This document shows, piece by piece, positions 27,299-36,107 of a stretch of 64,000 nt of DNA. The stretch comes from an uncultured Planctomycetaceae bacterium (GTDB lineage: Bacteria > Planctomycetota > Planctomycetia > Planctomycetales > Planctomycetaceae), in assembly GCA_903858815.1 (NCBI GenBank), contig CAIOKE010000363.1:1-64000 (forward strand). The letters are read 5' to 3'. The notes beneath the pieces were generated by a model that was not told the origin of the DNA, made no database searches, and saw only the letters and a list, made by a program, of their open reading frames with translations. Each line of letters begins with the position of its first letter. The stretch's first letter is position 1. A program made the position numbers and the translations under genes.

Positions 27299-27958
27299 AT
27301 GACTGAACAGCGTAGCGATGATGAAGTGTTGCGGCTTTTTGAGGCGGCGCTTGCGGGTGATCTGCAGGCCTTCGGGGATCTGTTACAGATTTTTCGTCCG
27401 CAGTTAACAGCCTTTCTGGATCAGCGTATCGGTGCTCTGCTGCGAGTGCGTGCGGACGCCTCTGATGTGGTGCAGGAGATTGCACTGCGGGGGTTGGGGG
27501 GTACGGCATCAGTTCAGTTTCTGCGGTCTCTGGGGCCGCTGGGTTGTCTGAAGATTCTGGCCAGTCATCGTCTGGCAGAGGTGTGTCGTCGAACTTTCAG
27601 TGAGCGGCGAAATCCGAATCGGGAGCATGGTGGGGATTCGGCGGGTTCGCAGAGCTTTGCTCTGGCTGAGTGGTTTGTGGATTCGCTGCCATCGCCCTCA
27701 GAAGTCGCACAGCGATCAGAGGAGGTTCTGCTGTTATGGGAAACGTTGAATAGTCTGGAGCCGGATGATCTGCAGCTGCTGATCTGGGTGTATTTTGAGC
27801 AGAGGAAGCGACGTGAAGTCGCGGAGCTGCTGGGAATTTCCGAGGATACAGCCCGCCAGAGAGTCAGGCGGGCTGTATCGAAACTGACCGTTCTGATGAA
27901 TCGTCGGGGTTTTGGTGAGCCGCCGGACTGGAAGTCCGCGGGGGTCGATGTGGATTAG
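27299..27958 (+). CDS. ECF RNA polymerase sigma factor (kinase-linked)
   Basis: 219 aa from the ATG at 27299 (MTEQRSDDEVLRLFEAAL); the ORF track start is 30 codons earlier and an in-frame ATG at 27263 is possible. Region 2 is 'FRPQLTAFLDQRIGALLRVRADASDVVQEIALRG'. Region 4 is 'LEPDDLQLLIWVYFEQRKRREVAELLGISEDTARQRVRRAVSKL', a clear helix-turn-helix. It directs polymerase to a small set of promoters. No anti-sigma gene is adjacent; the divergent transmembrane kinase is the likely controller, as proposed for planctomycete ECF-STK pairs. Confidence 0.9.
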   Translation: MTEQRSDDEVLRLFEAALAGDLQAFGDLLQIFRPQLTAFLDQRIGALLRVRADASDVVQEIALRGLGGTASVQFLRSLGPLGCLKILASHRLAEVCRRTFSERRNPNREHGGDSAGSQSFALAEWFVDSLPSPSEVAQRSEEVLLLWETLNSLEPDDLQLLIWVYFEQRKRREVAELLGISEDTARQRVRRAVSKLTVLMNRRGFGEPPDWKSAGVDVD

Positions 27959-27980
27959 TGCAGTCAGGAGTGCAGGTGCA

Positions 27981-29156
27981 GTGTCAGAAGAGCCGGTTGT
28001 GCGAATGGGAGAGACGTCTGCTGGCGTAACCCGTCCCAGTGTGTCACCGATCTACCAGACCACAGCGTTTGACGTGCCTGATCTGGAAATTCTGCAGCAG
28101 CTGTATACCGGTCAGTTGACGGGTGACATCTACACTCGTGACAGCAATCCCGGGATGCGTGCGCTGGCGCAGTCGATTGCCGATCTTGAGCAGACGGAAG
28201 CCGGGGCAGTGTTTGCATCCGGCATGGGGGCACTCGGCAGTATTTTTCTGACGTTGCTGTCGGCCGGTGATCATGTGCTGACAGCGCAGTCCTTGTATGG
28301 CAAGACGCTGCAGCTGGCTTCGCGGATGCAGCGTTTCGGGATTTCTGTGTCGGCCTTTGATGTCAGCAGTCCCGATCAGCTGACGGCCCAACTGCAACCC
28401 AATACTCGCTTTGTGCTGGTGGAGACTGTGGCCAATCCGCTGCTGGAGGTGGCCGATATTCCGGCCCTTGTCGCGGCAGCCGGTGCTGTGCCGTTGATTG
28501 TCGATTCCACCTTTACAACTCCGGAACTGATTCGTCCGTGTGGACTGGGTGCCGCAGCCGTAATCCACAGTGCATCCAAGTATCTGAATGGTCATGGCGA
28601 TGTGATGCTGGGAGTTGCTGCGGGCAGTGCTCAACTGATGGCTCGACTGAATGAAACGGCCAGTGTCTTCGGTCAGAACGCGAATCCCTTTGAGTGCTGG
28701 CTGACGCAGCGAGGCCTGCGGACGCTGCCGCTGCGTATGCGGCAGATCTGCAGTACAGCGGGGCGACTGGCACAGTTTCTTGCGACTCATCCAGCCGTCC
28801 TGAAAGTCCATCATCCGTCGCTGCCGCAGCACCCTTCGCACTCGCTGGCGGGGCGCATGTACCCGCAGGGGACCGGGGGAATTATTGCGATTGAGCTGCA
28901 GACGGGCGGTCGCACGGGTATTGAGACTGTGAATCAGTTCATGCACAGCGTCCCGCAACTGCCGTTCTCACCCACACTCGCTGATGCACGCACGACACTG
29001 TCCCACCCGGCGCTGACATCGCATCGTTTTCTGTCGCCCGAAGTGCGGTCTGCTGCAGGAATCTCCGACGCGCTGCTGCGAATTTCGGTTGGCCTGGAAC
29101 CGCTGGATGTGCTGGTGCAGGAATTTGATGCGGGCCTGAAGACCCTGCTGAAATAG
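27981..29156 (+). CDS. Trans-sulfuration PLP enzyme (Cys/Met metabolism family)
   Basis: 391 aa from the GTG at 27981, with CAGGAG 10 bases upstream and the family's usual length; the ORF track start inside the sigma gene is unlikely. Landmarks are 'YTRDSNPGMRALAQSIADLE', 'ASGMGALGSIFLTLLSAGDHV', 'VDSTFTTPELIRP' and the PLP lysine in 'HSASKYLNGHGDVMLG'. Family members are cystathionine gamma-synthase and lyase, methionine gamma-lyase, and O-acylhomoserine sulfhydrylase; the sequence alone does not separate them. It starts 22 bases after the sigma gene, so the two are probably co-transcribed. Confidence 0.9.
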   Translation: MSEEPVVRMGETSAGVTRPSVSPIYQTTAFDVPDLEILQQLYTGQLTGDIYTRDSNPGMRALAQSIADLEQTEAGAVFASGMGALGSIFLTLLSAGDHVLTAQSLYGKTLQLASRMQRFGISVSAFDVSSPDQLTAQLQPNTRFVLVETVANPLLEVADIPALVAAAGAVPLIVDSTFTTPELIRPCGLGAAAVIHSASKYLNGHGDVMLGVAAGSAQLMARLNETASVFGQNANPFECWLTQRGLRTLPLRMRQICSTAGRLAQFLATHPAVLKVHHPSLPQHPSHSLAGRMYPQGTGGIIAIELQTGGRTGIETVNQFMHSVPQLPFSPTLADARTTLSHPALTSHRFLSPEVRSAAGISDALLRISVGLEPLDVLVQEFDAGLKTLLK

Positions 29157-29159
29157 CGG

Positions 29160-30323
29160 TCAACGCGGCGCCGGCAGCAGGCGGTGCAACAACTGATCGT
29201 ACTGATCAATGCAGTTCAGCCAGCTACAGTTTCGGCGGATCTGCAATTCTGCTTCACGCGCCATGCGGTCTGCTTTATGGGGCTGAGTGATCTGCATCAG
29301 CAGGGCAGTCGCAAGGCGTTCCGGGTTGCCGGGTTCGAACAACCGACCGGTCAACTGATCGTCCACAAGGTCCAGGCAGCCGTCGACTGCCGAAGCGATG
29401 ACCGGAGTACCAGCGGCCTGGGCTTCCAATACCACATTCGGCAGACCTTCCCAGCGAGATGACAGGACCACAACGTCTGCCATCCGAATCAGGCTGGCGG
29501 CATCCTGACGCCAGCCGGCAAACTGCACAACTTCTTCAAGACCGTGAACCCGAACTCGCTGTTCCAGCAGGCTTCTTAACCGACCCTCACCCACCAGCAG
29601 CAGTCGCACCTGCCGAGGCAGAACAGACTGCTGTGCGTACAGCATGCGGAAGGCCTGCAGCAGAGTTTCCGGATCCTTCTGCGGTTCCAGCCGACCGACG
29701 CTGAGAATCACATAGCTGGAATCATCGTAACCGAACTGTCCGCGATCTGCGGGTTCAAGTTGCGAGAGTGTTTCCCAGTCCACACCATTGCGAATAACGG
29801 ATATTCGCGAATCTGACAGGCCACTGATTTTCTGATGGGCTGCGGACACCTGCTCGCTGACAGCGACGCAGTGAGTTGTCCAGCGGGCTGTCAGTCGTTC
29901 GGTGAGTGCCACGGGCAGACGCCGATCCGCCACGCGGATACCCGAGATATGGACGGGGACGCCCGCCAGTCGACAGCCGATACGACTGGCGACATTTGCG
30001 TGATGCAGAAAGGACAGCACAGCATCGGGTGGCTGAGCCCGAAAGCTGGCCGCCAGTCGAAAGGGGGCTCGGATATCGGCGAAACCACCGCAGTTCAGAG
30101 TCTGCACCGGGATTTCGCGATCCTGCAGCTCCTGCACCAGAGGCCCTGCACCGCGCAGACAGATGACGCGCAGATTCCACCCAGCGAATGCCAGACCGCT
30201 GGCGAGGCGCACGAAGGCCCTCTCTGCACCACCAATGTCCAGTTCGGTGATCACCATACAGATCGAAGGAGTCGTGCGGCTGTTCTGAGACACCCTGGCT
30301 GCAGTTTCAAGTGAAGACTTCAA
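29160..30323 (-). CDS. Family 4 glycosyltransferase
   Basis: 387 aa as listed, with a TTG start at 30323; in-frame ATG at 30257 (MVITELDIGGAERA) and an intermediate GTG are alternatives. The fold is GT-B, GT4 type: an N-terminal 'ITELDIGGAERAFVRLASGL' donor-side loop, 'SVGRLEPQKDPETLLQAF', and the C-terminal 'SRWEGLPNVVLEAQAAGTPVIAS' with the EX7E element. It would move a sugar from a nucleotide donor onto a lipid or glycan in the cytoplasm. It stands alone, tail to tail with the PLP gene, so the product is not predictable from context. Confidence 0.9.
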   Translation of the reverse strand: MKSSLETAARVSQNSRTTPSICMVITELDIGGAERAFVRLASGLAFAGWNLRVICLRGAGPLVQELQDREIPVQTLNCGGFADIRAPFRLAASFRAQPPDAVLSFLHHANVASRIGCRLAGVPVHISGIRVADRRLPVALTERLTARWTTHCVAVSEQVSAAHQKISGLSDSRISVIRNGVDWETLSQLEPADRGQFGYDDSSYVILSVGRLEPQKDPETLLQAFRMLYAQQSVLPRQVRLLLVGEGRLRSLLEQRVRVHGLEEVVQFAGWRQDAASLIRMADVVVLSSRWEGLPNVVLEAQAAGTPVIASAVDGCLDLVDDQLTGRLFEPGNPERLATALLMQITQPHKADRMAREAELQIRRNCSWLNCIDQYDQLLHRLLPAPR

Positions 30324-30426
30324 TGGATTTCAAACCGATCCGCGAGAAACGTGGGGGCCAAAATGATACCTTGCACAGCAGCAACTGCCAGTACCCCTGC
30401 AAATTCCTGGAAGATTGAACGATTTT

Positions 30427-31533
30427 ATGGCCACACCGGATCCGGACCTGCTGTCCACGTGGCAGTTTCAGCTGCCAGAACATCTGATTGCCAGTCGCCC
30501 CAGTGCTGCTCGTGATGATTCACGACTGATGATTCTGGAACGCGGTCGTGGCACAATCACTGATGCCTCAATCCGCGACCTGCCCGGACTGCTGAATGCA
30601 GGAGACCTGCTGGTGTTCAATAACACGCAGGTAATTCCAGCTCGATTATTTGGGTTTCGTGAACAGACCGGGGGCCGCTGGGAAGGCCTGTATGTGGAGT
30701 TAACGGAAGCAGGGCAATGGGTGCTGCTGTGCGAGACGCGGGGGCGACTGCAACCGGGTGAACGCATTCTGGTGGTGCCTGCAGACCGCTGGCAGAGCAC
30801 AGACATGGGGCCGGAAACTGCCCGTCGTGACTGCCGACTGACATTGACTCTGGGAGAGCGCAGGACGGATGGAAGCTGGCTGGCGATTCCAGATGACTCG
30901 CGTCCGGTGGTGCAGCTGCTGGAAGAAAATGGGTCGCTGCCATTGCCACCGTACATGAAACGTCGGATCGCGGATGAGACGGACCGCGAGCGGTATCAGA
31001 CGACGTATGCCAGCCAGCCAGGGGCGGTGGCAGCACCGACAGCCGGTCTGCACTTCACCCAGCAGCTGTTGCAGCACTGCAGTGATCGCGGAGTGGAACG
31101 CACCGAGTTGACGCTGCATGTCGGGCCGGGCACCTTTCGGCCGGTGACAGCCGAGCGATTGTCGGAACATGTGATGCATGAGGAGTGGTGTCGGCTGCCG
31201 GAATCCGCCGTCCGTGCGATTCGACAAAAACCCCCGGCCAGCAGGCTGGTGGCGGTGGGCACGACATCTGTCAGAACTCTGGAAGCTGCGGCCGCAGCCA
31301 CAGGAAATGAGTTTCCCGTGGAGTGGCAGGGGCGGACGGCACTGTTCATTCGGCCAGGTTATAAGTTTCAAGCGGTCGGAGGCCTGCTGACAAACTTTCA
31401 CCTGCCGGGGTCCACTCTGCTGGCACTGGTGGCAGCATTTGCCGGTTTTGATCTTGTGATGGATGGATATCTGCGGGCCATAGAGAAACAGTATCGATTT
31501 TACAGCTATGGAGATGCGATGCTGATACTGTAG
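30427..31533 (+). CDS. queA: tRNA preQ1(34) ribosyltransferase-isomerase
   Basis: 368 aa from the ATG at 30427. The ORF track uses a TTG 12 bases earlier, which GGAAG overlaps too closely to serve. QueA makes epoxyqueuosine in tRNA anticodons from preQ1 using S-adenosylmethionine. Landmarks: 'LPEHLIASRPSAARDDSRLMIL', 'GDLLVFNNTQVIPARLFG', 'SQPGAVAAPTAGLHFT', 'LHVGPGTFRPV', and near the end 'LLTNFHLPGSTLLALVAAFAG'. Length is typical. No other queuosine gene is in the window. Confidence 0.97.
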   Translation: MATPDPDLLSTWQFQLPEHLIASRPSAARDDSRLMILERGRGTITDASIRDLPGLLNAGDLLVFNNTQVIPARLFGFREQTGGRWEGLYVELTEAGQWVLLCETRGRLQPGERILVVPADRWQSTDMGPETARRDCRLTLTLGERRTDGSWLAIPDDSRPVVQLLEENGSLPLPPYMKRRIADETDRERYQTTYASQPGAVAAPTAGLHFTQQLLQHCSDRGVERTELTLHVGPGTFRPVTAERLSEHVMHEEWCRLPESAVRAIRQKPPASRLVAVGTTSVRTLEAAAAATGNEFPVEWQGRTALFIRPGYKFQAVGGLLTNFHLPGSTLLALVAAFAGFDLVMDGYLRAIEKQYRFYSYGDAMLIL

Positions 31534-31567
31534 GTTTCTGCGTATTGGCTGGTGGAAGGTCTGAACA

Positions 31568-32152
31568 ATGAACGGATGGCGACGACTCCTCGTATGGATA
31601 GTTTGTGCTGCCATTGTCGGCGGCAGCAGTCTGCAGGCGGCGGAGGAGAGCTGTCGACAGGTGATGGCACCGGTGCGTGACATCGCCGTGCGACAGGGAG
31701 TGTTGCAGGGAGTGGTGGTAGACCGGCAGGCAGTGCCTGTGGCGGGGCATCGGGTGCGGCTCCATGCGGGTACTGCGCAGGTGGCTGAAGTGGTCACGGA
31801 TGCTGCGGGCCGTTTTCGGATACATGGTGTACGGCCGGGTTTGCATGCCGCAGGTCCGGGTACTTCCAGATTGCCGATCCGTTGCTGGGATCTCAGCAAA
31901 GCCCCTGGGAATGCCCCACGGCAACTGGTCTTTGTAATGGATCAGTCTGTTGTTCGCGGTCAGTCGGGCACAGAGGGTTGTGGCGAGGACTGCGGGGAAT
32001 CGTGTGGCGAAGGTTGTGGCGAGGGGGTTGCTGCGGGCGGCGTTGCCGCAAAGCGGAACCTGACTATGGCAGCATTGCTGCTGGCTGCAGGCGGTACGGC
32101 TGCGGTCATTGCAATTTCGCAGAACGACGACGATGCTCCAGCCAGTCCCTGA
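31568..32152 (+). CDS. Exported transthyretin-like/CarboxypepD_reg protein with Cys-Gly-Glu repeat
   Basis: 194 aa. Signal peptide at residues 1-22 or so. A carboxypeptidase-regulatory-like beta domain follows ('VLQGVVVDRQAVPVAGHRVRLHAG ... TDAAGRFRIHGVRPGLH'), which is usually a binding or anchoring fold. Then comes an odd Cys repeat, four CGE units in tandem. Near the C-terminus is a hydrophobic Ala/Leu stretch ('AALLLAAGGTAAVIAI') ending in SQNDDDAPASP, so the protein may be tail-anchored. GGAAGG is 9 bases before the ATG. It is followed by a strong terminator. Role unknown; its place before the secretin gene is suggestive only. Confidence 0.78.
   Translation: MNGWRRLLVWIVCAAIVGGSSLQAAEESCRQVMAPVRDIAVRQGVLQGVVVDRQAVPVAGHRVRLHAGTAQVAEVVTDAAGRFRIHGVRPGLHAAGPGTSRLPIRCWDLSKAPGNAPRQLVFVMDQSVVRGQSGTEGCGEDCGESCGEGCGEGVAAGGVAAKRNLTMAALLLAAGGTAAVIAISQNDDDAPASP
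31979..32026 (+). repeat. Four tandem 12-base units coding for CGE(D/S/G)
   Basis: Within the transthyretin-like gene, four successive 12-base units (TGTGGCGAGGAC, TGCGGGGAATCG, TGTGGCGAAGGT, TGTGGCGAGGGG) encode Cys-Gly-Glu plus one variable residue. The regular spacing of four cysteines and glutamates looks like a metal or disulfide cluster made by repeat expansion. Confidence 0.85.
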
Positions 32153-32196
32153 GTCTGCGACGGCAGCATTTGTCTGAGACAATATGAAACAGCGAG

Positions 32197-32225
32197 CGCC
32201 GGCGGGGATCTTCCGGCGTTTTTTT
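32197..32225 (+). terminator. Intrinsic terminator after the transthyretin-like gene
   Basis: A CGCCGG/CCGGCG stem with a 10-base loop is followed by seven T residues. It lies 45 bases after the stop codon and separates this gene from the secretin gene, which must have its own promoter between about 32230 and 32430. Confidence 0.85.
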
Positions 32226-32441
32226 ACGCGCATCGGTGAAATCCCCTGCAATCGGCACAACCTGACTAAACGGCACGGCCGGAATAATCCGATGAAAAGG
32301 ATTAAGTGTTGTTGTCATTGCAGGCAGGCATCAGCGACCGTCGGCGATCGGGCGTGGCTTTGCGAGGTTTTCGCGAAGCGTGCAGTACTGCAGTGAAGGC
32401 AGCAGGTTACGTGAAGCCTGCCCAGTACAAGGAATACGACG

Positions 32442-35400
32442 GTGAAGCGTCAGGGCATAGTTGCAGCAGGGGCTATCGGAGCCGCGACCTCGATTTGCGT
32501 GTTGTTCAGCCAGCATATGCGGCTGGGGGCATCGGAAGAGGCGCAGAAATCATTTCGCGAGGCCGTGCGGAAGGGTCCGTCGCAGGAGCTGGTAGAGCAG
32601 GAGGATGGTATCCGCCTGAACTACTTCGATTCCACCTGGGACAAGGTGCTGAAGAATCTGGCGGAAAGCCAGGACCTGCAGCTGGTGATGAAGCGCGTTC
32701 CTCCGGGTCGATTTGCGCGTCGCGATCGGACTCGCTATGACCTGAATTCAGCGATTCGCATTTTGAACACGGAGCTGGAACCTCAGGGCTTTCGGCTGCT
32801 GAATCAGAATGGTTTTTTGATTGTGCTGGATCTGGACGAGGCGCGAACGGAGTATGCTCGGCCCCGGTTGTCAGAAGAGTCGGCGCGTCGTCGTGCGACA
32901 GCCCCGGCTGCTCTGCATGACAGTGTTGAACAGTTGGCGGAAGGATCCGGGGATGCCCCGTCAGCCTCTGCCACGACTCGCAGGGCTGCTCCGTCGGCGG
33001 CATCGAAGTCCGGGCGTGTTCAGCCTGCTGGTGGACGTCAGCCGTCAGCGACGAGCAGTCGGATTCGACCGGTTTCCGGGACTCATCGATCATTGCTGCA
33101 GGATGCAGCTGCCGCCGCAGCAACCGAGCAGGAAACCCTGTCTCTGAAGGCCGGCAACGCAGCAGACGTTGCGCGGACTTTGTTTGTGGTGTTTCGTGAT
33201 CGTGCCGAGCTTGAGAAGCCTGGTCTGAACGGGTTGCCGGGTTTCGTGGTTCGCAGCAACCCGGCGGAAGGCAGTGCGGCCGAGCCGTCTGTGATGTTCC
33301 GCGTAGGGATTGATCAGTACGAAAATGCTCTGATCGTGGAAGCTCCGACGCAGCGACTGGCCCATCTGCGAAAGCTTGTGACAGATCTGGATCGACCGGC
33401 AGACGCGTCCGGAGAATCGACAGTCAAGGTCGTCCCGGGCAATAATATTCCAGCGAAGGCAGCTGAGCAGCTGAATCAGCAGATTCACCAGCTGGTATCA
33501 CTGGCAGACGAGCAGCGTCAGGAAGCTCCTGCTGATGAGCCTCGTTCGCGGACACTGGCCGGTGACGGCGAGGATGGTCCGGCGATTAATCTGCGAGGTG
33601 ACGTGACCATTCAGGCACTGGAGGATCTGAAGCTGCTGCTGCTGAAAGGCAATGCAGCGGATGTTGAGCGAGTGGAGAAGATTATTCAGCAGCTGGAGAA
33701 GGTCAGCGTTGGTTCGCTGCCCAGTGTGCACCTGCTGACACTGGAGAATGTGGATTCGGAAGCGCTGGCTGCACTGATGACCGACGTCTATGAGCAGCTG
33801 GCTGAGCTGCGTCAGCGGACAACCGGCAACAATCAGAAGACGGCGGCCTTCCTGCCTGTGGTGCAGCCCAACGCTCTGCTGATCATTTCTTCGGAAGTGG
33901 AACGCGAATCGATTCTTGAGCTCGCGACCAGTCTCGACAAGCCACTGTCTCCGGATCTGGAGTTTGAGGTTTTCCCGCTGAAGAGTGCAATTGCTTCGCA
34001 GGTCGTGACATCACTTGAGACCTTCTATGCGGATCGTCCGGGACTGGGGACGTCACTGCGCACCTTTGCCGATGTCCGCACCAATTCCGTGGTTGTGCAG
34101 GCGCGACCCAATGAGCTGGCGGAAGTCGGGCGTCTGATCGAGCGGATTGATCGGGATGAGCCGGCGGCGGCATCGCGGATGAAGGTGATTCGCCTGAAGA
34201 ACGCTGTCGCTGAGGAGCTGAGTACAACGATCAACCAGGCCCTCCAGGCGGTGATTTCTCCGCCACAGCAGAACGCGACTCAGGGCGGTGCCGGTTTCGG
34301 AAATACTCAGGGAGCGCAGGAGCTGCGTGACAATAAGTCTGTGGCAGTGGAGTTTCTGTCGTCGGCGGGTGGAGTGCAGGAGCTGATTCGATCGGGGATT
34401 CTGGCCGATGTTCGCGTCAGCTTCGATGCTCGTTCCAACAGCCTGATTCTGACCGCTCCGGAAGCCAGCATGGGACTGCTGGAAGCCCTTGTGGCAGAGT
34501 TGGATCAGACGCCCGGAGCAGTGTCCGAAATCAAGGTGTTTACGCTGCAGAACGCAGATGCACAGCAGTCTGTCGATCTGCTGACCACACTGTTTGAGAG
34601 CACCAATACGGAAGATCAGCTGGGCATTCAGCTGGCTGGTACGGAAGGTTCCCCCAGCAGCCTGATTCCACTGCGATTCTCTGCGGATATTCGCACCAAT
34701 ACGGTGCTGGCGATCGGCAGTGCGGAATCCCTGAGTGTGGTGGAGGCTGTTCTGCTGCGACTGGATTCTGACGATACTCGCCAGCGGACAACCACAGTGA
34801 TTCCGCTTCGCAACGCTCCGGCAGACCTCGTTTCCCAGTCGCTGCTCGATTTCCTGGAACAGCAGCAGTCACTGCAGACCAGTTCGGAAGACCTGATCAG
34901 TAACATTGAACGAATCCGCCAGGAAGTCCTCGTTGCACCTGACACCAACAGCAACTCGCTGATCGTGAGTGCGTCTCCGCAGTATTTCGATCAGGTGATT
35001 CAGATTATTGATCAGCTGGATGCTCAGCCACCTGAAGTTGTGATTCAGGCGCTGCTGGTCGAGGTCAGCCTGGATGCCACGGACGAGTTCGGGATTGAGC
35101 TGGGATTTCAGGATCCCCTGCTGTTTCGTCGCAGTCTGAACAGTACACCCGGGCTGAATTTCAATCAGACCAATATTGCTCTGGGAGCGAATGCTGCCGG
35201 GAACAACACCGGCAACGTTGGTACTCAGGGACTGTCCAACTTCTCCCTCGGTCGTCAGAACAGCGATCTGGGCTTTGGTGGATTTGTATTCTCAGCACAG
35301 TCCGATGCGGTCAGTGTGCTGCTGCGAGCCCTCGCGTCTCGTCGTACGGTGCAGGTGCTGAGTCGGCCACAGGTTCGGACGACGCACAATAACGAAGCGT

Positions 35401-36098
35401 TTGTGACTGTGGGCCAGCTGGTACCGGTTGTAAACGGAGTCACTCAGAACGGTCTTGGAACAGCGAATCCAAACGTCCAGCAGCAGCAGGTCGGGATTAC
35501 ACTGCGAGTTACCCCACGAATCACTCCGGATGGCGTGATTGCGATGAGCGTGTTTGCTGACAAGAGCTCTCTCGCGGGCACCGGGGTACCAATTTTCACG
35601 AGTGTGGCGACGGGGACCATCGAATCTCCGATCATCAATCAGTCACAGGCAGTTACCACGGTCAACGTGCCAAACGGCCAGACGATTGTCATCGGCGGGA
35701 TGATTACGAAGAAGGATGAGACGCTTGAGCGTAAGGTACCGTGGCTGGGAGACCTGCCGATTGTGGGTCGCGCCTTCCGCTATGACGGATCCACTTCAGC
35801 AAGGACCGAACTGCTGATCTTCCTGACACCGCGGATTGTGCTGAGTGATCTTGATTCCGAACTGATCAAGCAGGTGGAATCGGAACGGATGCACTTCATC
35901 GAATCTGAGGCTGAGGCAATGCATGGTCCGCTCTACAGTGTCCCCGGAGCAGCGGGAGCTGAAGGCGGCGATGCGGGCATTCAGGAAGGCGATGTACTGA
36001 CTCCGGACAGCCCGGTCGAACAGTTACTGGAGCCTGGCAAAACAGCGGTACCTCCAGTGCCGCAGGCTGAACCCGGACCAGTCACTCGAAAACGATGA
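32442..36098 (+). CDS. Very large secretin (GspD/PilQ-like outer-membrane channel)
   Basis: 1218 aa, against roughly 600-750 for a typical GspD. GTG start with AAGGA 8 bases upstream. A hydrophobic leader comes first, then an N0-like domain (about 48-125, 'TWDKVLKNLAES'), a Ser/Ala/Arg-rich linker, and a series of N1-like repeats ('LTLENVDSEALAALMTDVYEQL', 'FPLKSAIASQVVTSL', 'IRLKNAVAEELSTTI', 'FTLQNADAQQSVDLL', 'IPLRNAPADLVSQSL'). The secretin domain is about 865-1135 with 'VTTVNVPNGQTIVIGGMI' and 'VPWLGDLPIVGRAF'. An acidic Pro-rich tail follows. It would form a ring through the outer membrane. The next gene is a lipoprotein; no ATPase or pseudopilin gene is nearby. Confidence 0.93.
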   Translation: MKRQGIVAAGAIGAATSICVLFSQHMRLGASEEAQKSFREAVRKGPSQELVEQEDGIRLNYFDSTWDKVLKNLAESQDLQLVMKRVPPGRFARRDRTRYDLNSAIRILNTELEPQGFRLLNQNGFLIVLDLDEARTEYARPRLSEESARRRATAPAALHDSVEQLAEGSGDAPSASATTRRAAPSAASKSGRVQPAGGRQPSATSSRIRPVSGTHRSLLQDAAAAAATEQETLSLKAGNAADVARTLFVVFRDRAELEKPGLNGLPGFVVRSNPAEGSAAEPSVMFRVGIDQYENALIVEAPTQRLAHLRKLVTDLDRPADASGESTVKVVPGNNIPAKAAEQLNQQIHQLVSLADEQRQEAPADEPRSRTLAGDGEDGPAINLRGDVTIQALEDLKLLLLKGNAADVERVEKIIQQLEKVSVGSLPSVHLLTLENVDSEALAALMTDVYEQLAELRQRTTGNNQKTAAFLPVVQPNALLIISSEVERESILELATSLDKPLSPDLEFEVFPLKSAIASQVVTSLETFYADRPGLGTSLRTFADVRTNSVVVQARPNELAEVGRLIERIDRDEPAAASRMKVIRLKNAVAEELSTTINQALQAVISPPQQNATQGGAGFGNTQGAQELRDNKSVAVEFLSSAGGVQELIRSGILADVRVSFDARSNSLILTAPEASMGLLEALVAELDQTPGAVSEIKVFTLQNADAQQSVDLLTTLFESTNTEDQLGIQLAGTEGSPSSLIPLRFSADIRTNTVLAIGSAESLSVVEAVLLRLDSDDTRQRTTTVIPLRNAPADLVSQSLLDFLEQQQSLQTSSEDLISNIERIRQEVLVAPDTNSNSLIVSASPQYFDQVIQIIDQLDAQPPEVVIQALLVEVSLDATDEFGIELGFQDPLLFRRSLNSTPGLNFNQTNIALGANAAGNNTGNVGTQGLSNFSLGRQNSDLGFGGFVFSAQSDAVSVLLRALASRRTVQVLSRPQVRTTHNNEAFVTVGQLVPVVNGVTQNGLGTANPNVQQQQVGITLRVTPRITPDGVIAMSVFADKSSLAGTGVPIFTSVATGTIESPIINQSQAVTTVNVPNGQTIVIGGMITKKDETLERKVPWLGDLPIVGRAFRYDGSTSARTELLIFLTPRIVLSDLDSELIKQVESERMHFIESEAEAMHGPLYSVPGAAGAEGGDAGIQEGDVLTPDSPVEQLLEPGKTAVPPVPQAEPGPVTRKR

Positions 36099-36107
36099 CC
36101 ACTGACG

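Noticed and set aside
27912-27980. ORF track start of the trans-sulfuration enzyme inside the sigma gene
   Set aside because: The GTG at 27981 has CAGGAG upstream and gives the usual family length; the extra residues have no family similarity.
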